Below, piece after piece: positions 1-7,312 of a stretch of DNA of 64,000 nt. Under the pieces are notes generated by a model. That model ran no database searches, was not told the origin of the DNA, and worked only from the letters and a program-made list of their open reading frames with translations. Numbering within the stretch: position 1 is the stretch's first letter; each line of letters opens with the position of its first letter. This DNA is from Granulicella sp. L46 (GTDB lineage Bacteria > Acidobacteriota > Terriglobia > Terriglobales > Acidobacteriaceae). The translations under genes and the position numbers were made by a program. The DNA lies in the NCBI RefSeq assembly GCF_009765785.1, contig NZ_LMUT01000012.1, forward strand, positions 652,621-716,620, given 5' to 3'.

Positions 1-75
1 GCGGATCAGCGTGTCGCGCGGTGGTGCCGAGGGAGTTTGCTGCGGCGGGTCGGGTGGTGCGAAGTCGTTCTCCAT
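1..75 (-). CDS. possible N-terminal fragment of a gene running off the left edge
   Basis: Reading the minus strand from an ATG at 75-73 gives an open frame of 25 codons to the window edge, starting MENDFAPPDPPQQ, proline-rich and without a stop. There is no clear ribosome-binding site upstream. It could be the start of a gene on the minus strand outside the window, following the monooxygenase gene in the same direction. The function cannot be told from 25 residues, and chance openness is possible. Confidence 0.3.
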   Translation of the reverse strand, partial: MENDFAPPDPPQQTPSAPPRDTLIR

Positions 76-202
76 GAGGCTTGGCACGAATGAGGCTTCG
101 GGTATTGATCCTTGAGGACAATCCTAAAGCATTGGGAGGACCTGGCCCCAAGTAAAAGGTAACTGTGCGTGGTGGCGAGATGGAGAAGGTACGAAGTTGT
201 TA

Positions 203-1288
203 CTAGTGAGGCATTACCTGTGCGGCGAAGCGGGCCATCTCGGTGTGCTGCGGGGAGGATTGGAGGAGGACGAGGGAGCAGCCGGCGGCTTCGAAGTCGG
301 CTAAGCGCTGGGCTACGGTTTCGGGTGTGCCGATGAGGCCGGATTGGAGGCCTCGGTTGGAGACGGAGTAGTCGCGGAGGGAGATTTTCTTTTCGAGCTG
401 GGAGCCGGAGATCCATTGCTGGAAGTTGGCGAAGCCTGCGGGGGACTTTGTGGGGTCGGGCGCGGAGGTGATGCGGTCTACTTCCCTGTTGGCTTCGGCT
501 TCGGAGTCGCGGACAATGCAGTAGCCGGTTACGCCGAAGATCATTGGCGGGAGGTGGGGGTGGAGGGCGCGGCGTTGTTTCATGTCGGCGATTTTGGTGG
601 CGATGGTGGTGGGGTCGTCGCCGTGCATTAGATAGGCGTCGCACTTGGCGGCGATTAGGTTCTTGGCGGTTTCGGATTCGCCTCCGGCGTAGAGGGTGGG
701 GAAAGCAGGGGATAGGGGATGGGGGATAGAGGATAGGGTGTCGGCACCGGAGTAGGTGCGCGTGGAGTGAGGCTTGGGGCTGAGGATGTTGTCTTCGATG
801 TTGTAGTAGCGGCCGGTGTGGGTGGTGTGTTGTTGGGACCAGGTGTTGGTGAGGACGTCTAGCCATTCGGAGGTGCGAGCGTAGCGGTCGTCGTGCTCGT
901 CGAAGGGGATGCCGTACTTGAGGGCTTCGTCGCGCCACCAGCTGCTTACTACGTTGAGGGTTAGGCGACCGTTGGAGATGCGGTCGATATTGGCGGCTTG
1001 CTTGGCGAGCATCGCGGGATTGTGGAAGGTGGGACGGACGGCTACCATCAGCTCGAGTTTTTTCGTGATGGCGGCTAGCGCGGCGGCGGTCGACCAGGCG
1101 TCGAGGCTGTCGGCTTCTGTGCCCTTGATGTCGTTGAGGTTTAGCTCGGCGATGAGGGTCAGGTCGTAGCCCAGGTCTTCGGCTTTGAGGGTTAGGTCTT
1201 GAACGTAGTCCCAGGTGGCGGGCATTTGTTCGTCGTCGATGTTGCGAAGCCAGCCGCCGAAGACGGGTAGCCAGAAGCCGTAGCGCAT
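203..1288 (-). CDS. LLM-class flavin-dependent monooxygenase (SsuD/SfnG-like)
   Basis: A 361-residue luciferase-like TIM-barrel enzyme of the LLM class. Such enzymes use reduced FMN and oxygen to oxidise small substrates, often sulfonates or sulfones; the substrate here is not known. The N-terminus RYGFWLPVFGGWLRN, the RISNGRLTLNVVSSWW segment near residues 103-118 and PTLYAGGESE near 197-206 are typical of the SsuD/SfnG branch. Between PKP (about 171-173) and PTLYAGG there are about 23 extra residues, part of which is encoded by a GATAGGGG-type repeat (family F) also found between genes here. It lies upstream of the window edge in a minus-strand run with NmrA and ATP-grasp genes. No dedicated flavin reductase is seen nearby. 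The family is clear; the substrate is open. Confidence 0.85.
   Translation of the reverse strand: MRYGFWLPVFGGWLRNIDDEQMPATWDYVQDLTLKAEDLGYDLTLIAELNLNDIKGTEADSLDAWSTAAALAAITKKLELMVAVRPTFHNPAMLAKQAANIDRISNGRLTLNVVSSWWRDEALKYGIPFDEHDDRYARTSEWLDVLTNTWSQQHTTHTGRYYNIEDNILSPKPHSTRTYSGADTLSSIPHPLSPAFPTLYAGGESETAKNLIAAKCDAYLMHGDDPTTIATKIADMKQRRALHPHLPPMIFGVTGYCIVRDSEAEANREVDRITSAPDPTKSPAGFANFQQWISGSQLEKKISLRDYSVSNRGLQSGLIGTPETVAQRLADFEAAGCSLVLLQSSPQHTEMARFAAQVMPH
706..741. repeat. family F TAG-rich repeat inside the LLM monooxygenase gene
   Basis: The bases GGGGATAGGGGATGGGGGATAGAGGATAG-like (read on the plus strand) closely match the intergenic copy after the moxR-like gene at 16322-16362. Here the unit lies within the monooxygenase frame and encodes part of the extra residues 174-196 (minus-strand reading TLSSIPHPLSPAF) without breaking the frame. 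Confidence 0.75.
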
Positions 1289-1290
1289 AA

Positions 1291-1326
1291 GACAGAGTGT
1301 AGAGGATAGAGGGTAGAGTGTAGGGG
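1291..1326. repeat. family F TAG-rich repeat at gene boundary
   Basis: Short imperfect repeats of the form AGAGTGTAGAGGATAGAGGGTAG lie just upstream of the LLM monooxygenase start and against the stop of the next minus-strand gene. Similar strings occur at 15289, 16322, 18957 and 53256. Confidence 0.7.
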
Positions 1327-1327
1327 C

Positions 1328-1597
1328 TTAGGAACGAAGTTTTAGGAAGACAAGCGATGCGGCCGGATTGAGCAGCATGAGGAGCCAGAGCTTTGAGTTT
1401 TTCCACGATGCGAAAGGCGGCAGGAGCAGGCTGAAGAAGAATAAGCTAACAATTCCTGCCCGAGCGCCGGGCGTGGCATCGAAAATGTTCCGGTTGAATT
1501 GCGCGGGACTTGTCGACAAAATGAACGCCCACAAAAACAACGCCACCACTATGGAGAGACAGCCGAGGGTGTTGCCGATCGTGCGGTCCAGGCTCAT
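1328..1597 (-). CDS. small hypothetical membrane protein
   Basis: An 89-residue protein with three hydrophobic stretches, roughly residues 10-28, 48-63 and 69-85, so probably an inner-membrane protein with two or three membrane segments. No family is recognised. It sits between the LLM monooxygenase and the NmrA-like gene, all on the minus strand, separated by 18 bases from the NmrA stop. The ATG at 1597 is not preceded by a clear ribosome-binding site, so this could be translated from a transcript shared with its neighbours or the start could differ. Amino-acid composition and lack of a competing frame support coding. Confidence 0.55.
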   Translation of the reverse strand: MSLDRTIGNTLGCLSIVVALFLWAFILSTSPAQFNRNIFDATPGARAGIVSLFFFSLLLPPFASWKNSKLWLLMLLNPAASLVFLKLRS

Positions 1598-1615
1598 AGG
1601 GGAGAAAGGCTGGGG

Positions 1616-2479
1616 CTAGACGAGGGATTGAATGACTGTGTCCAGCTCGGTGGCGCCGGCGGTTGGTTCTGTTCCTGGGATGCCGAAGTCAATCCATCCG
1701 GAGTTGAATGCGTCCAGCATTTGGACGCGGAGGGGAGTGCGATCTTCAGGTGTTCCCTGAGCGACGAACGTCTTGACCCACTCGTCTCTCGGAACGGCTA
1801 CAGGCTCTACGCTCTTGCCCAGTGCCTTCGAGAATGCAGCGGCGATGTCGCGGGGGGAGTAGCGGCGAGGGCCGCCGACTTCAAGATGACGATGACCTTG
1901 CCACGTCTGGAGAAGCGTGTCTGCTCCGATTTTTCCGATGTCGCGGGTGGCTACCAGCGGAAATTCATGATCTAGCGGCTGGAGATAAGAGAAGAGTTTT
2001 CCCTGGTCCCGCGCAGGAGCGACGTCCCATACGGAATTTTCCATGAACCAGCCGGCGCGAAGAGCAGCCGTCGGCACAGACAGCGCGTCGAGGCTTTCTT
2101 CGAGCAGGTGGAGGGCGGTGATGAGGCCTAAGCCGGTGCCCTGCTGGGCGCCAATGGAAGAGAGATATACGACCTTGGCGGGCCGGGCGCGATTGAGGGC
2201 GGTTGCGAGCGCTTCGATGGTCTTGCGTGACTCGCGCAGGTCGGGAGAGGGCGCGAAGTTGGGAGGGATCATGGCGAAGACGCCGGACGTACCGCGAAAG
2301 GCCTGCTCCAGTGCGGCGGCATCGTCGTAATCTGCTTCGGTGAGTTGCGCTCCGCGAGCTGCCCAGGTGGAGGCCTTCGCGGAGTTGCGAACTATGGCTC
2401 GAACTTTTTCGCCGCTCGCAATGAGTTGATCGGCGATGGCTCCGCCGACCTGACCGGTGATTCCCATGATGGCGTACAT
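1616..2479 (-). CDS. NmrA-like NAD(P)-binding protein
   Basis: A 287-residue atypical short-chain dehydrogenase. The N-terminus MYAIMGITGQVGGAIADQL gives the glycine-rich nucleotide-binding turn (GxTGxVG, about residues 7-13) followed by RAIVRNSAKA, typical of the NmrA/YtfG(QorB) group. YLSSIGAQQGTG near residue 105-116 is the position where classical members carry the active-site region; no clear YxxxK is seen, as expected for NmrA-like proteins, which may sense or use NADP(H) or reduce quinones. A good ribosome-binding site (GGAGA, 6 bases away) supports the ATG at 2479. It is 19 bases after the ATP-grasp gene, so the two are probably co-transcribed. The substrate is unknown. Confidence 0.85.
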   Translation of the reverse strand: MYAIMGITGQVGGAIADQLIASGEKVRAIVRNSAKASTWAARGAQLTEADYDDAAALEQAFRGTSGVFAMIPPNFAPSPDLRESRKTIEALATALNRARPAKVVYLSSIGAQQGTGLGLITALHLLEESLDALSVPTAALRAGWFMENSVWDVAPARDQGKLFSYLQPLDHEFPLVATRDIGKIGADTLLQTWQGHRHLEVGGPRRYSPRDIAAAFSKALGKSVEPVAVPRDEWVKTFVAQGTPEDRTPLRVQMLDAFNSGWIDFGIPGTEPTAGATELDTVIQSLV

Positions 2480-2498
2480 GTTTTCTCCGTTCTGGAGC

Positions 2499-3512
2499 TT
2501 AGAGAGTCATATCCGCAGTAGTGGTGATGTTGGCTTCGGATTCCAGCCAGTCGGCTAGCTTGGCGAAGGGGTCGAAGCCCAAGACGTTGGGGCCGTCGGC
2601 TACGAAGTTGCTCAAGGCGTTTACGTCGTAGTAGTAGCGTTGGCCGTCGCGGCTGTCGGTGATGTATTCGATGCCGCCGATGTTGATGCCAGAGTGGCGC
2701 ATGAGGAGTTCTACGTCGGCGATGGCGTCGGCGGGGGGCGTGTAGGCTTCTACCGTGATGCCGGACTTGGGGGCGTCGATGGCGCAGGCTCCGCGGGCTA
2801 GATCTGTGCCGGTGGTGGTGCGGCAGATGTCGGCGGGGCAGAGGTCGAAGGTTTCGCCAGTGATGTGGACCTTGATGGCGTAGAGGTATTTGCCGTTGAG
2901 GACTTCCACTCGGACTATGTGGGAGCCTTCTGCGGGGATGAACTCCTGGACCAGGGCGGTGGAGTCGAGGCCGAACTGGAGGGCGTCGGGGGTGCCGGGG
3001 TCTCGCGCGATCGCGGCCTGGAGCTGGGAGAGGCCGTCGAAGCGCTTGACGCCTGCGCCAGAGCCGCCGATGTTCGGCTTGACTACTATTGGCCAGCGGA
3101 GACCTACTACTGCTTCTTCGGCTTGCGCTGCGCGGTGGATCACGCGGGCTTTCGGGTAGGGGATGTTTAGCTTGTCCATGAGGACTAGCTGGCCGGCTTT
3201 GCTTAGCTCGGAGGCGAAGGCTTTGAAGCCGTTGATGACTTTTACGCCTCGGGACTCGAGGTGCTCGAGGAAGCTGAGGGTGTAGAAGATCTGGTCGCCG
3301 TGGTCGCGGTTCCACGCAGAGGGGCTCATGCGGTTGAAGACCAGGGAATATTTTTCTTCGGGATGGTCTTCGGGCGCGAAGAAGTGGTCGGGGGCGTAGA
3401 GCTTTACGTAGGGGGTTCCGCGGCGGTCTAGCTCGGCGAAGAGGGGTTTGAACCAGTGGGGCTGCTCGTAGTAGATGGCGATGGGGAGGGCGTTAGTGTG
3501 GGTAGTCGACAT
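2499..3512 (-). CDS. RimK-like ATP-grasp ligase
   Basis: A 337-residue ATP-grasp enzyme. RimK-type ligases join a carboxylate to an amine using ATP. An N-terminal domain (about 1-110) is followed by the ATP-binding core: LMDKLNIPYPKARVI (about 116-130), PIVVKPNIGGSGAGVKRF (about 145-163, phosphate loop and lysine), the EFIPAEGSHIVRVEVLNGKYLYAI strand pair and the metal-binding end GIEYITD...YYYDVNALSNF (about 290-315). Substrates cannot be read from sequence. It is first in a minus-strand group with the NmrA-like protein and, further on, the LLM monooxygenase, which suggests but does not prove a small-molecule pathway. No strong ribosome-binding site precedes the ATG at 3512. Confidence 0.82.
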   Translation of the reverse strand: MSTTHTNALPIAIYYEQPHWFKPLFAELDRRGTPYVKLYAPDHFFAPEDHPEEKYSLVFNRMSPSAWNRDHGDQIFYTLSFLEHLESRGVKVINGFKAFASELSKAGQLVLMDKLNIPYPKARVIHRAAQAEEAVVGLRWPIVVKPNIGGSGAGVKRFDGLSQLQAAIARDPGTPDALQFGLDSTALVQEFIPAEGSHIVRVEVLNGKYLYAIKVHITGETFDLCPADICRTTTGTDLARGACAIDAPKSGITVEAYTPPADAIADVELLMRHSGINIGGIEYITDSRDGQRYYYDVNALSNFVADGPNVLGFDPFAKLADWLESEANITTTADMTL

Positions 3513-3585
3513 GGAATTACAGGATAAGACGTTGGGAGGGGTTGTGGGGATGCGAATATGTGGCGCCGATTGCCTTTCAACGAGA

Positions 3586-4020
3586 TCAATGGGCAGTAAG
3601 GAATGCTTGGGCCGCTGATTCGAAACCGCCGTTTTCTGACGATATCAGGGCGATAAACTTGTTATTGATTGTATTGAGAACCTTCGGGTCAACCAGTTTC
3701 AGCTTTCCCTGTCGTTGGCTTCGTTCGCGAGGATATGGTGTCCCAAGCAGTGTAGCGGCCTGTTGGAGGAGCGCGGCCGTCTGTGGCATGTTGACTGCTT
3801 CCATTCCGGAAATCGCTTCTGGACTGAGGACGCCGGTGCTATTAGAGAAGAACTGTTGGAAGCCACCATTGCAAATTTCCGACTGAGCAAAGTGAGCTGC
3901 ATACAGCAACCCAACATTTCGATCGGCCCTTGCGAAAGTCCGAAGGAACACCTCGGGGCCCTGATAGATTTCGATCAGATCGCTCGCTCTAACGAAAGAA
4001 AGATCCTGTTCGTATGACAT
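3586..4020 (-). CDS. DUF4375 (DMP19-like) protein
   Basis: A 144-residue protein with the DUF4375 hallmark around residues 50-65, NGGFQQFFSNSTG, following an acidic-helix start (FVRASDLIEIYQG). Members are small alpha-helical proteins of unknown role; a DNA-mimic (DMP19) was described in Neisseria, which is known family background and not shown here. A ribosome-binding site AAAGGA stands 5 bases before the ATG at 4020. The gene is isolated: the preceding gene on this strand is the response regulator 97 bases away, the following is the ATP-grasp gene. Confidence 0.78.
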   Translation of the reverse strand: MSYEQDLSFVRASDLIEIYQGPEVFLRTFARADRNVGLLYAAHFAQSEICNGGFQQFFSNSTGVLSPEAISGMEAVNMPQTAALLQQAATLLGTPYPRERSQRQGKLKLVDPKVLNTINNKFIALISSENGGFESAAQAFLTAH

Positions 4021-4116
4021 GTATTCCTTTTAGGGCGCTGCTGTGCGGGGGTTCATGCTGTAGCCCACCTTAGGCGCAAAGAACGCGCCGAAGATGGTGC
4101 ACCCGAGGGTGCCGAG

Positions 4117-4563
4117 CTATTCCTGGCGAAGGTGTTTGATTAGCTGGGTGGGGTGGAGGGGTTTGGCCAGGAGCTCGAAGTGGTAGCCGCGGACGCGGGC
4201 ACGGGCCAGGATTTCGACCGTCGCTGCCTGTCCGCTGAAGAGGACGATGCGGGCTTCGGGGAGGAACTTCTGGATGGTGATCGCGGCTTCGACGCCGTCG
4301 ATGTGGGGCATGAGGACGTCGGAGAGGATGAGCTCGGGGTTGATGCGGCGGGCGGCGTCGATGGCTTCCCTGCCCCCGTAGGCGGCTTCGGCGATGAAGC
4401 CGTTGCGGTTGAGGATTTGAACGATGGTGTCGGCGATGAGAGGTTCGTCGTCTACGACGAGGATTCGAGTGGGAGATGTCGCGAGTACGCTGTCACCGTC
4501 CGCTTGTGAGGTTGCGGTGGACATAGTTTCGCGCGCGTCGCTGGAAAGAAAAGTGTTGTGCAT
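4117..4563 (-). CDS. single-domain response regulator
   Basis: A receiver domain with almost nothing else. After a 30-residue lead, RILVVDDEP gives the acidic pair, LILSDVLMPHIDG holds the phosphorylated aspartate (about residue 82), LFSG the Ser/Thr switch position and LAKPLHP the conserved lysine (about 134). No output domain follows, so it probably acts by protein contact or as a phosphate relay. It lies directly downstream of the GAF/PAS histidine kinase on the same strand, its likely partner. Start is uncertain: in-frame ATGs at 4626, 4563 and 4524; 4563 has a weak AGGG upstream, 4626 and 4524 have none. Confidence 0.85.
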   Translation of the reverse strand: MHNTFLSSDARETMSTATSQADGDSVLATSPTRILVVDDEPLIADTIVQILNRNGFIAEAAYGGREAIDAARRINPELILSDVLMPHIDGVEAAITIQKFLPEARIVLFSGQAATVEILARARVRGYHFELLAKPLHPTQLIKHLRQE

Positions 4564-4695
4564 GGGGGCCCTGTACTGTTTGCGGATTGCTGGCTTGAGT
4601 GTAGCGAACTCGGTGAGCCAACACAAAACAGGTCGGGTTTTTCCATCGATAGGCGATAGAAAGAAATGAGGGTAAACGAAAGGGGCTCTATGCGG

Positions 4696-6438
4696 TTAGG
4701 CGCGAAGCGGAGGAGTGGAGGCTGTGCGGGGCGGGGGAATGTGAACGGGGAGAACGACGCGGAAGATGGTTCCGGAGGGGTCGCCGGTGCGGGTGTGGAA
4801 GCAAATTGTGCCGCCTTGTTTTTCGACAAATCCACGGGTAACCCAGAGGCCGAGGCCGGTGCCGACTGAAAGCTTGGTGGTGAAGAACGGAGAGAAGATG
4901 CGGGCGCGCGCGGTGGGAGAGATGCCGGAGCCTTCGTCGCAGATCAGGATGGAGACGGCTTCCTGGCCGCCGCCGAATTTGGCGCCGTGGAGATGGCGGC
5001 CACGGATGTGGATGCGGCCGGGCTTCAGCATGGGGTAGGTGAAGGCGTCGATGGCGTTGACGATGAGGTTGGAGAAGACCTGGCGGATCTCGCCCTGGAG
5101 GCCGTGGATGCAGAGGTCGGGCTCGAGGTCGAGGGTGCAGCTGATTTTGCGGGTGACCATCTTGCGTTCGAAGAGGTCGACGACGCTGTGGAGGAGGTCA
5201 TTGAGTTTGATTTCGATGGGGCGGGTGGTGTCGCGGTAGAAGCCGAGGGTCTGCTGGGCGATCTGGGCGACGCGCGCAAGCTCGGCGTCGGCGGTTTCGA
5301 GCAGCTGCTGGACAGGTTCGGGGACGTCGGGGTCGGTGCGGGAGAGGTAGATGAGGTTGGTGACGGCTTCGAGGGGGTTATTGATCTCGTGGGCGATGGT
5401 GGCGGCTAGGCGGCCGGTGGCGGCGAGCTTTTCGCTTTGGCGGAGGGCAGTCTCCTGAGTTTTGCGGGTGGTGATGTCCTGCACGGTGCCGACCATGCCG
5501 ATGATGTCGGGGGAGTTGGGAGCGAAGGTGGCATTGCCGCTGGCGGAGAGCCAGGTCTGGATGCCGTCGGGCGACTCGACGCGATATTCAGCGGTGTAGA
5601 TGCCGCCGGTTTCGAGGAACCTCTCCAGGTTTTCGGCGGTGTAGGCCTGGTCTTCGATGGCGACGACGCGTTTGCGCAGGGCGGTGCGGGTGATGGGGGC
5701 GTGGGGCTCGGCGTGGAAGAGGTAGGCGGCGCGCTCGTCGAGGTCGAGGAGGTCGGTGGCGCGATCCCAGGTCCAGGTGCCGAGCTGGGCGGCGTCGAGG
5801 GCCTGGCGGAGGCGTTCGGAGGTCTCGCGCTGGAGGGCGCGGGCGGCGTCGACCTGGGAGATCTCGTAGGTGAGGTTTTCGGAGAGGCGAAGGTTGTCGA
5901 TGGCGACGGCGGCCTGGGAGGCGATGGTGGCGACGAGGTCTTCGCTGGCGGGGGTAAAGCTGTCGACGTCAGGATGGCCGTAGATGAGGCAGCCGAGGCT
6001 CTCGCCGGCGCGGCTGCGGACGGGGACGGAGAGATAGCTGCGAACGGGAGGGTGATTCGGGGAGAGAGCAGCGAAGGGAAGATTTTCGGTAAAGCGGGGG
6101 TCGCGGGTGATGTCGGGCGAGCGGACGATTAGCTGATTGAGGAAGCTGTCCTTGGGGATTTCGGTGCAGTGAGGCTCGGGAACGGTGGCGAAGATGTTGA
6201 GGTCGGGGCCGGCTTCTTTATAGAGGCTGTAGGACTTATCGTTGTCGCCGATGTTGTTGTAAAAGAAGGCGCCGTAGCGGGCGCTGCAAAGATGCAGCCC
6301 GGCGTCAAGAGCGGCCTGGACGATCACGTCGAGAGAGCGCTCCGAGGCGAGCAGAATGCCTGTCTCGACAAGGAGACGGAGGCGCTGTTCGTTCTGCGAA
6401 CCGTCGGGCGAAAAAGCCTTTGTGGAGTCGGATCCCAT
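4696..6438 (-). CDS. soluble GAF-PAS sensor histidine kinase
   Basis: A 580-residue kinase without membrane segments. In order: GAF domain (about 25-185), a coiled linker, a PAS/PAC domain (about 210-330, ending GMVGTVQDITTRK), the dimerisation helix with AHEINNPLEAV (His about 350) and an HATPase domain with NLIVNAIDA (Asn about 461), DEGSGI, FSPFFTTK and GTGLGL boxes. It should autophosphorylate in the cytoplasm and pass phosphate to the single-domain regulator encoded 132 bases downstream. The signal is unknown; PAS and GAF domains may bind a small molecule or cofactor. The reading frame can also start at a TTG at 6456; neither start has a clear ribosome-binding site. Confidence 0.9.
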   Translation of the reverse strand: MGSDSTKAFSPDGSQNEQRLRLLVETGILLASERSLDVIVQAALDAGLHLCSARYGAFFYNNIGDNDKSYSLYKEAGPDLNIFATVPEPHCTEIPKDSFLNQLIVRSPDITRDPRFTENLPFAALSPNHPPVRSYLSVPVRSRAGESLGCLIYGHPDVDSFTPASEDLVATIASQAAVAIDNLRLSENLTYEISQVDAARALQRETSERLRQALDAAQLGTWTWDRATDLLDLDERAAYLFHAEPHAPITRTALRKRVVAIEDQAYTAENLERFLETGGIYTAEYRVESPDGIQTWLSASGNATFAPNSPDIIGMVGTVQDITTRKTQETALRQSEKLAATGRLAATIAHEINNPLEAVTNLIYLSRTDPDVPEPVQQLLETADAELARVAQIAQQTLGFYRDTTRPIEIKLNDLLHSVVDLFERKMVTRKISCTLDLEPDLCIHGLQGEIRQVFSNLIVNAIDAFTYPMLKPGRIHIRGRHLHGAKFGGGQEAVSILICDEGSGISPTARARIFSPFFTTKLSVGTGLGLWVTRGFVEKQGGTICFHTRTGDPSGTIFRVVLPVHIPPPRTASTPPLRA

Positions 6439-6595
6439 CGATCTGTTTGGATGCAACGTGGAGAAGTTCAGCCGTATGTCTGCTACTAATCGTACGCCTG
6501 GGGCTTAGATGGCCGATGGCGACAGCAGCGCGCTTTGAGTCGGTCGAATAGGCCGAATTTGGCTGCTTATTGGGGAAACGCCAGGGCGGTCGGAG

Positions 6596-7294
6596 CTAGT
6601 TGCCGAAGTGCCAGTTGACGCCGGCGCTGACCTGGGTATCTTTCTGCTGATTAGTGCCGCCGTTGGGGAGCTCGGTAACGAAGTAGTGGGCCATGACGCG
6701 GAGCTCGAAGCGGTGATAGAGGTTGTAGTTGACGCCGCCGCCGAAGGCGTAAGTGAAGCCGGTTGCGGTGCTGGTGAGGGTGTTGGTCTTGGGGCCGAGG
6801 GGTCCGGTGGGATAAAGGCCGTCGCTGGCGTGGGTGATGCCGACGAGGCCTTCGCCGAAGATGCTTGCCCTGCGGCTCCAGACGGTGGGGGAGACGTGGC
6901 CAAAGCTGTAGGTGTAGCGGCCGCCGAAGAGGAAGCTGGCCTGGTGGATGTCGATTTCGGTGCGAAGGTTGGTGACGGCCATGCCGTTGAGGGAGACGAC
7001 GGGCCCGATGCCGTGGAAGGGCGAGTACGCGACGTCGACCGTGGCGCCGCGCATATAGAAGTTGTCGGTGGAGGCGGCGCCGACGAACTTGGTGCGCATC
7101 TGGGTGTAGGTAAGGCCGAGATCGATGGGGGCCTGGGCATGGGCTGCGGGAAGGAAGGCAGCGAAGGACAGGAGGAGAAGAAGTGTAGTCGCAATCCGGC
7201 GGAGAGCGTTGGCCAGGAAAGGCGCTGACGCGTGGACCGCGTGCGTTGCTGGGCGGTGGGTTGCGGTCCGGATTGCTGAAGCTGTCTGACGCAT
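6596..7294 (-). CDS. outer-membrane beta-barrel protein
   Basis: A 232-residue secreted protein. A long positively charged lead is followed by a hydrophobic signal segment (LLLLLSFAAFLPAAHA, cleavage about residue 54). The rest is rich in alternating aromatic strands (for example FLFGGRYTYSFGH, YAFGGGVNYNLYHRFELRVMAHYFV) and ends in the aromatic pattern VSAGVNWHFGN, usual for eight-stranded OmpA-like or OmpW-like barrels assembled by the Bam machinery. It follows the giant Ig-like gene by 18 bases on the same strand, so both are probably made together at the cell surface. AGGAG lies about 11 bases before the ATG. Confidence 0.82.
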   Translation of the reverse strand: MRQTASAIRTATHRPATHAVHASAPFLANALRRIATTLLLLLSFAAFLPAAHAQAPIDLGLTYTQMRTKFVGAASTDNFYMRGATVDVAYSPFHGIGPVVSLNGMAVTNLRTEIDIHQASFLFGGRYTYSFGHVSPTVWSRRASIFGEGLVGITHASDGLYPTGPLGPKTNTLTSTATGFTYAFGGGVNYNLYHRFELRVMAHYFVTELPNGGTNQQKDTQVSAGVNWHFGN

Positions 7295-7312
7295 GCCGAA
7301 AGTTGCTCCTGG

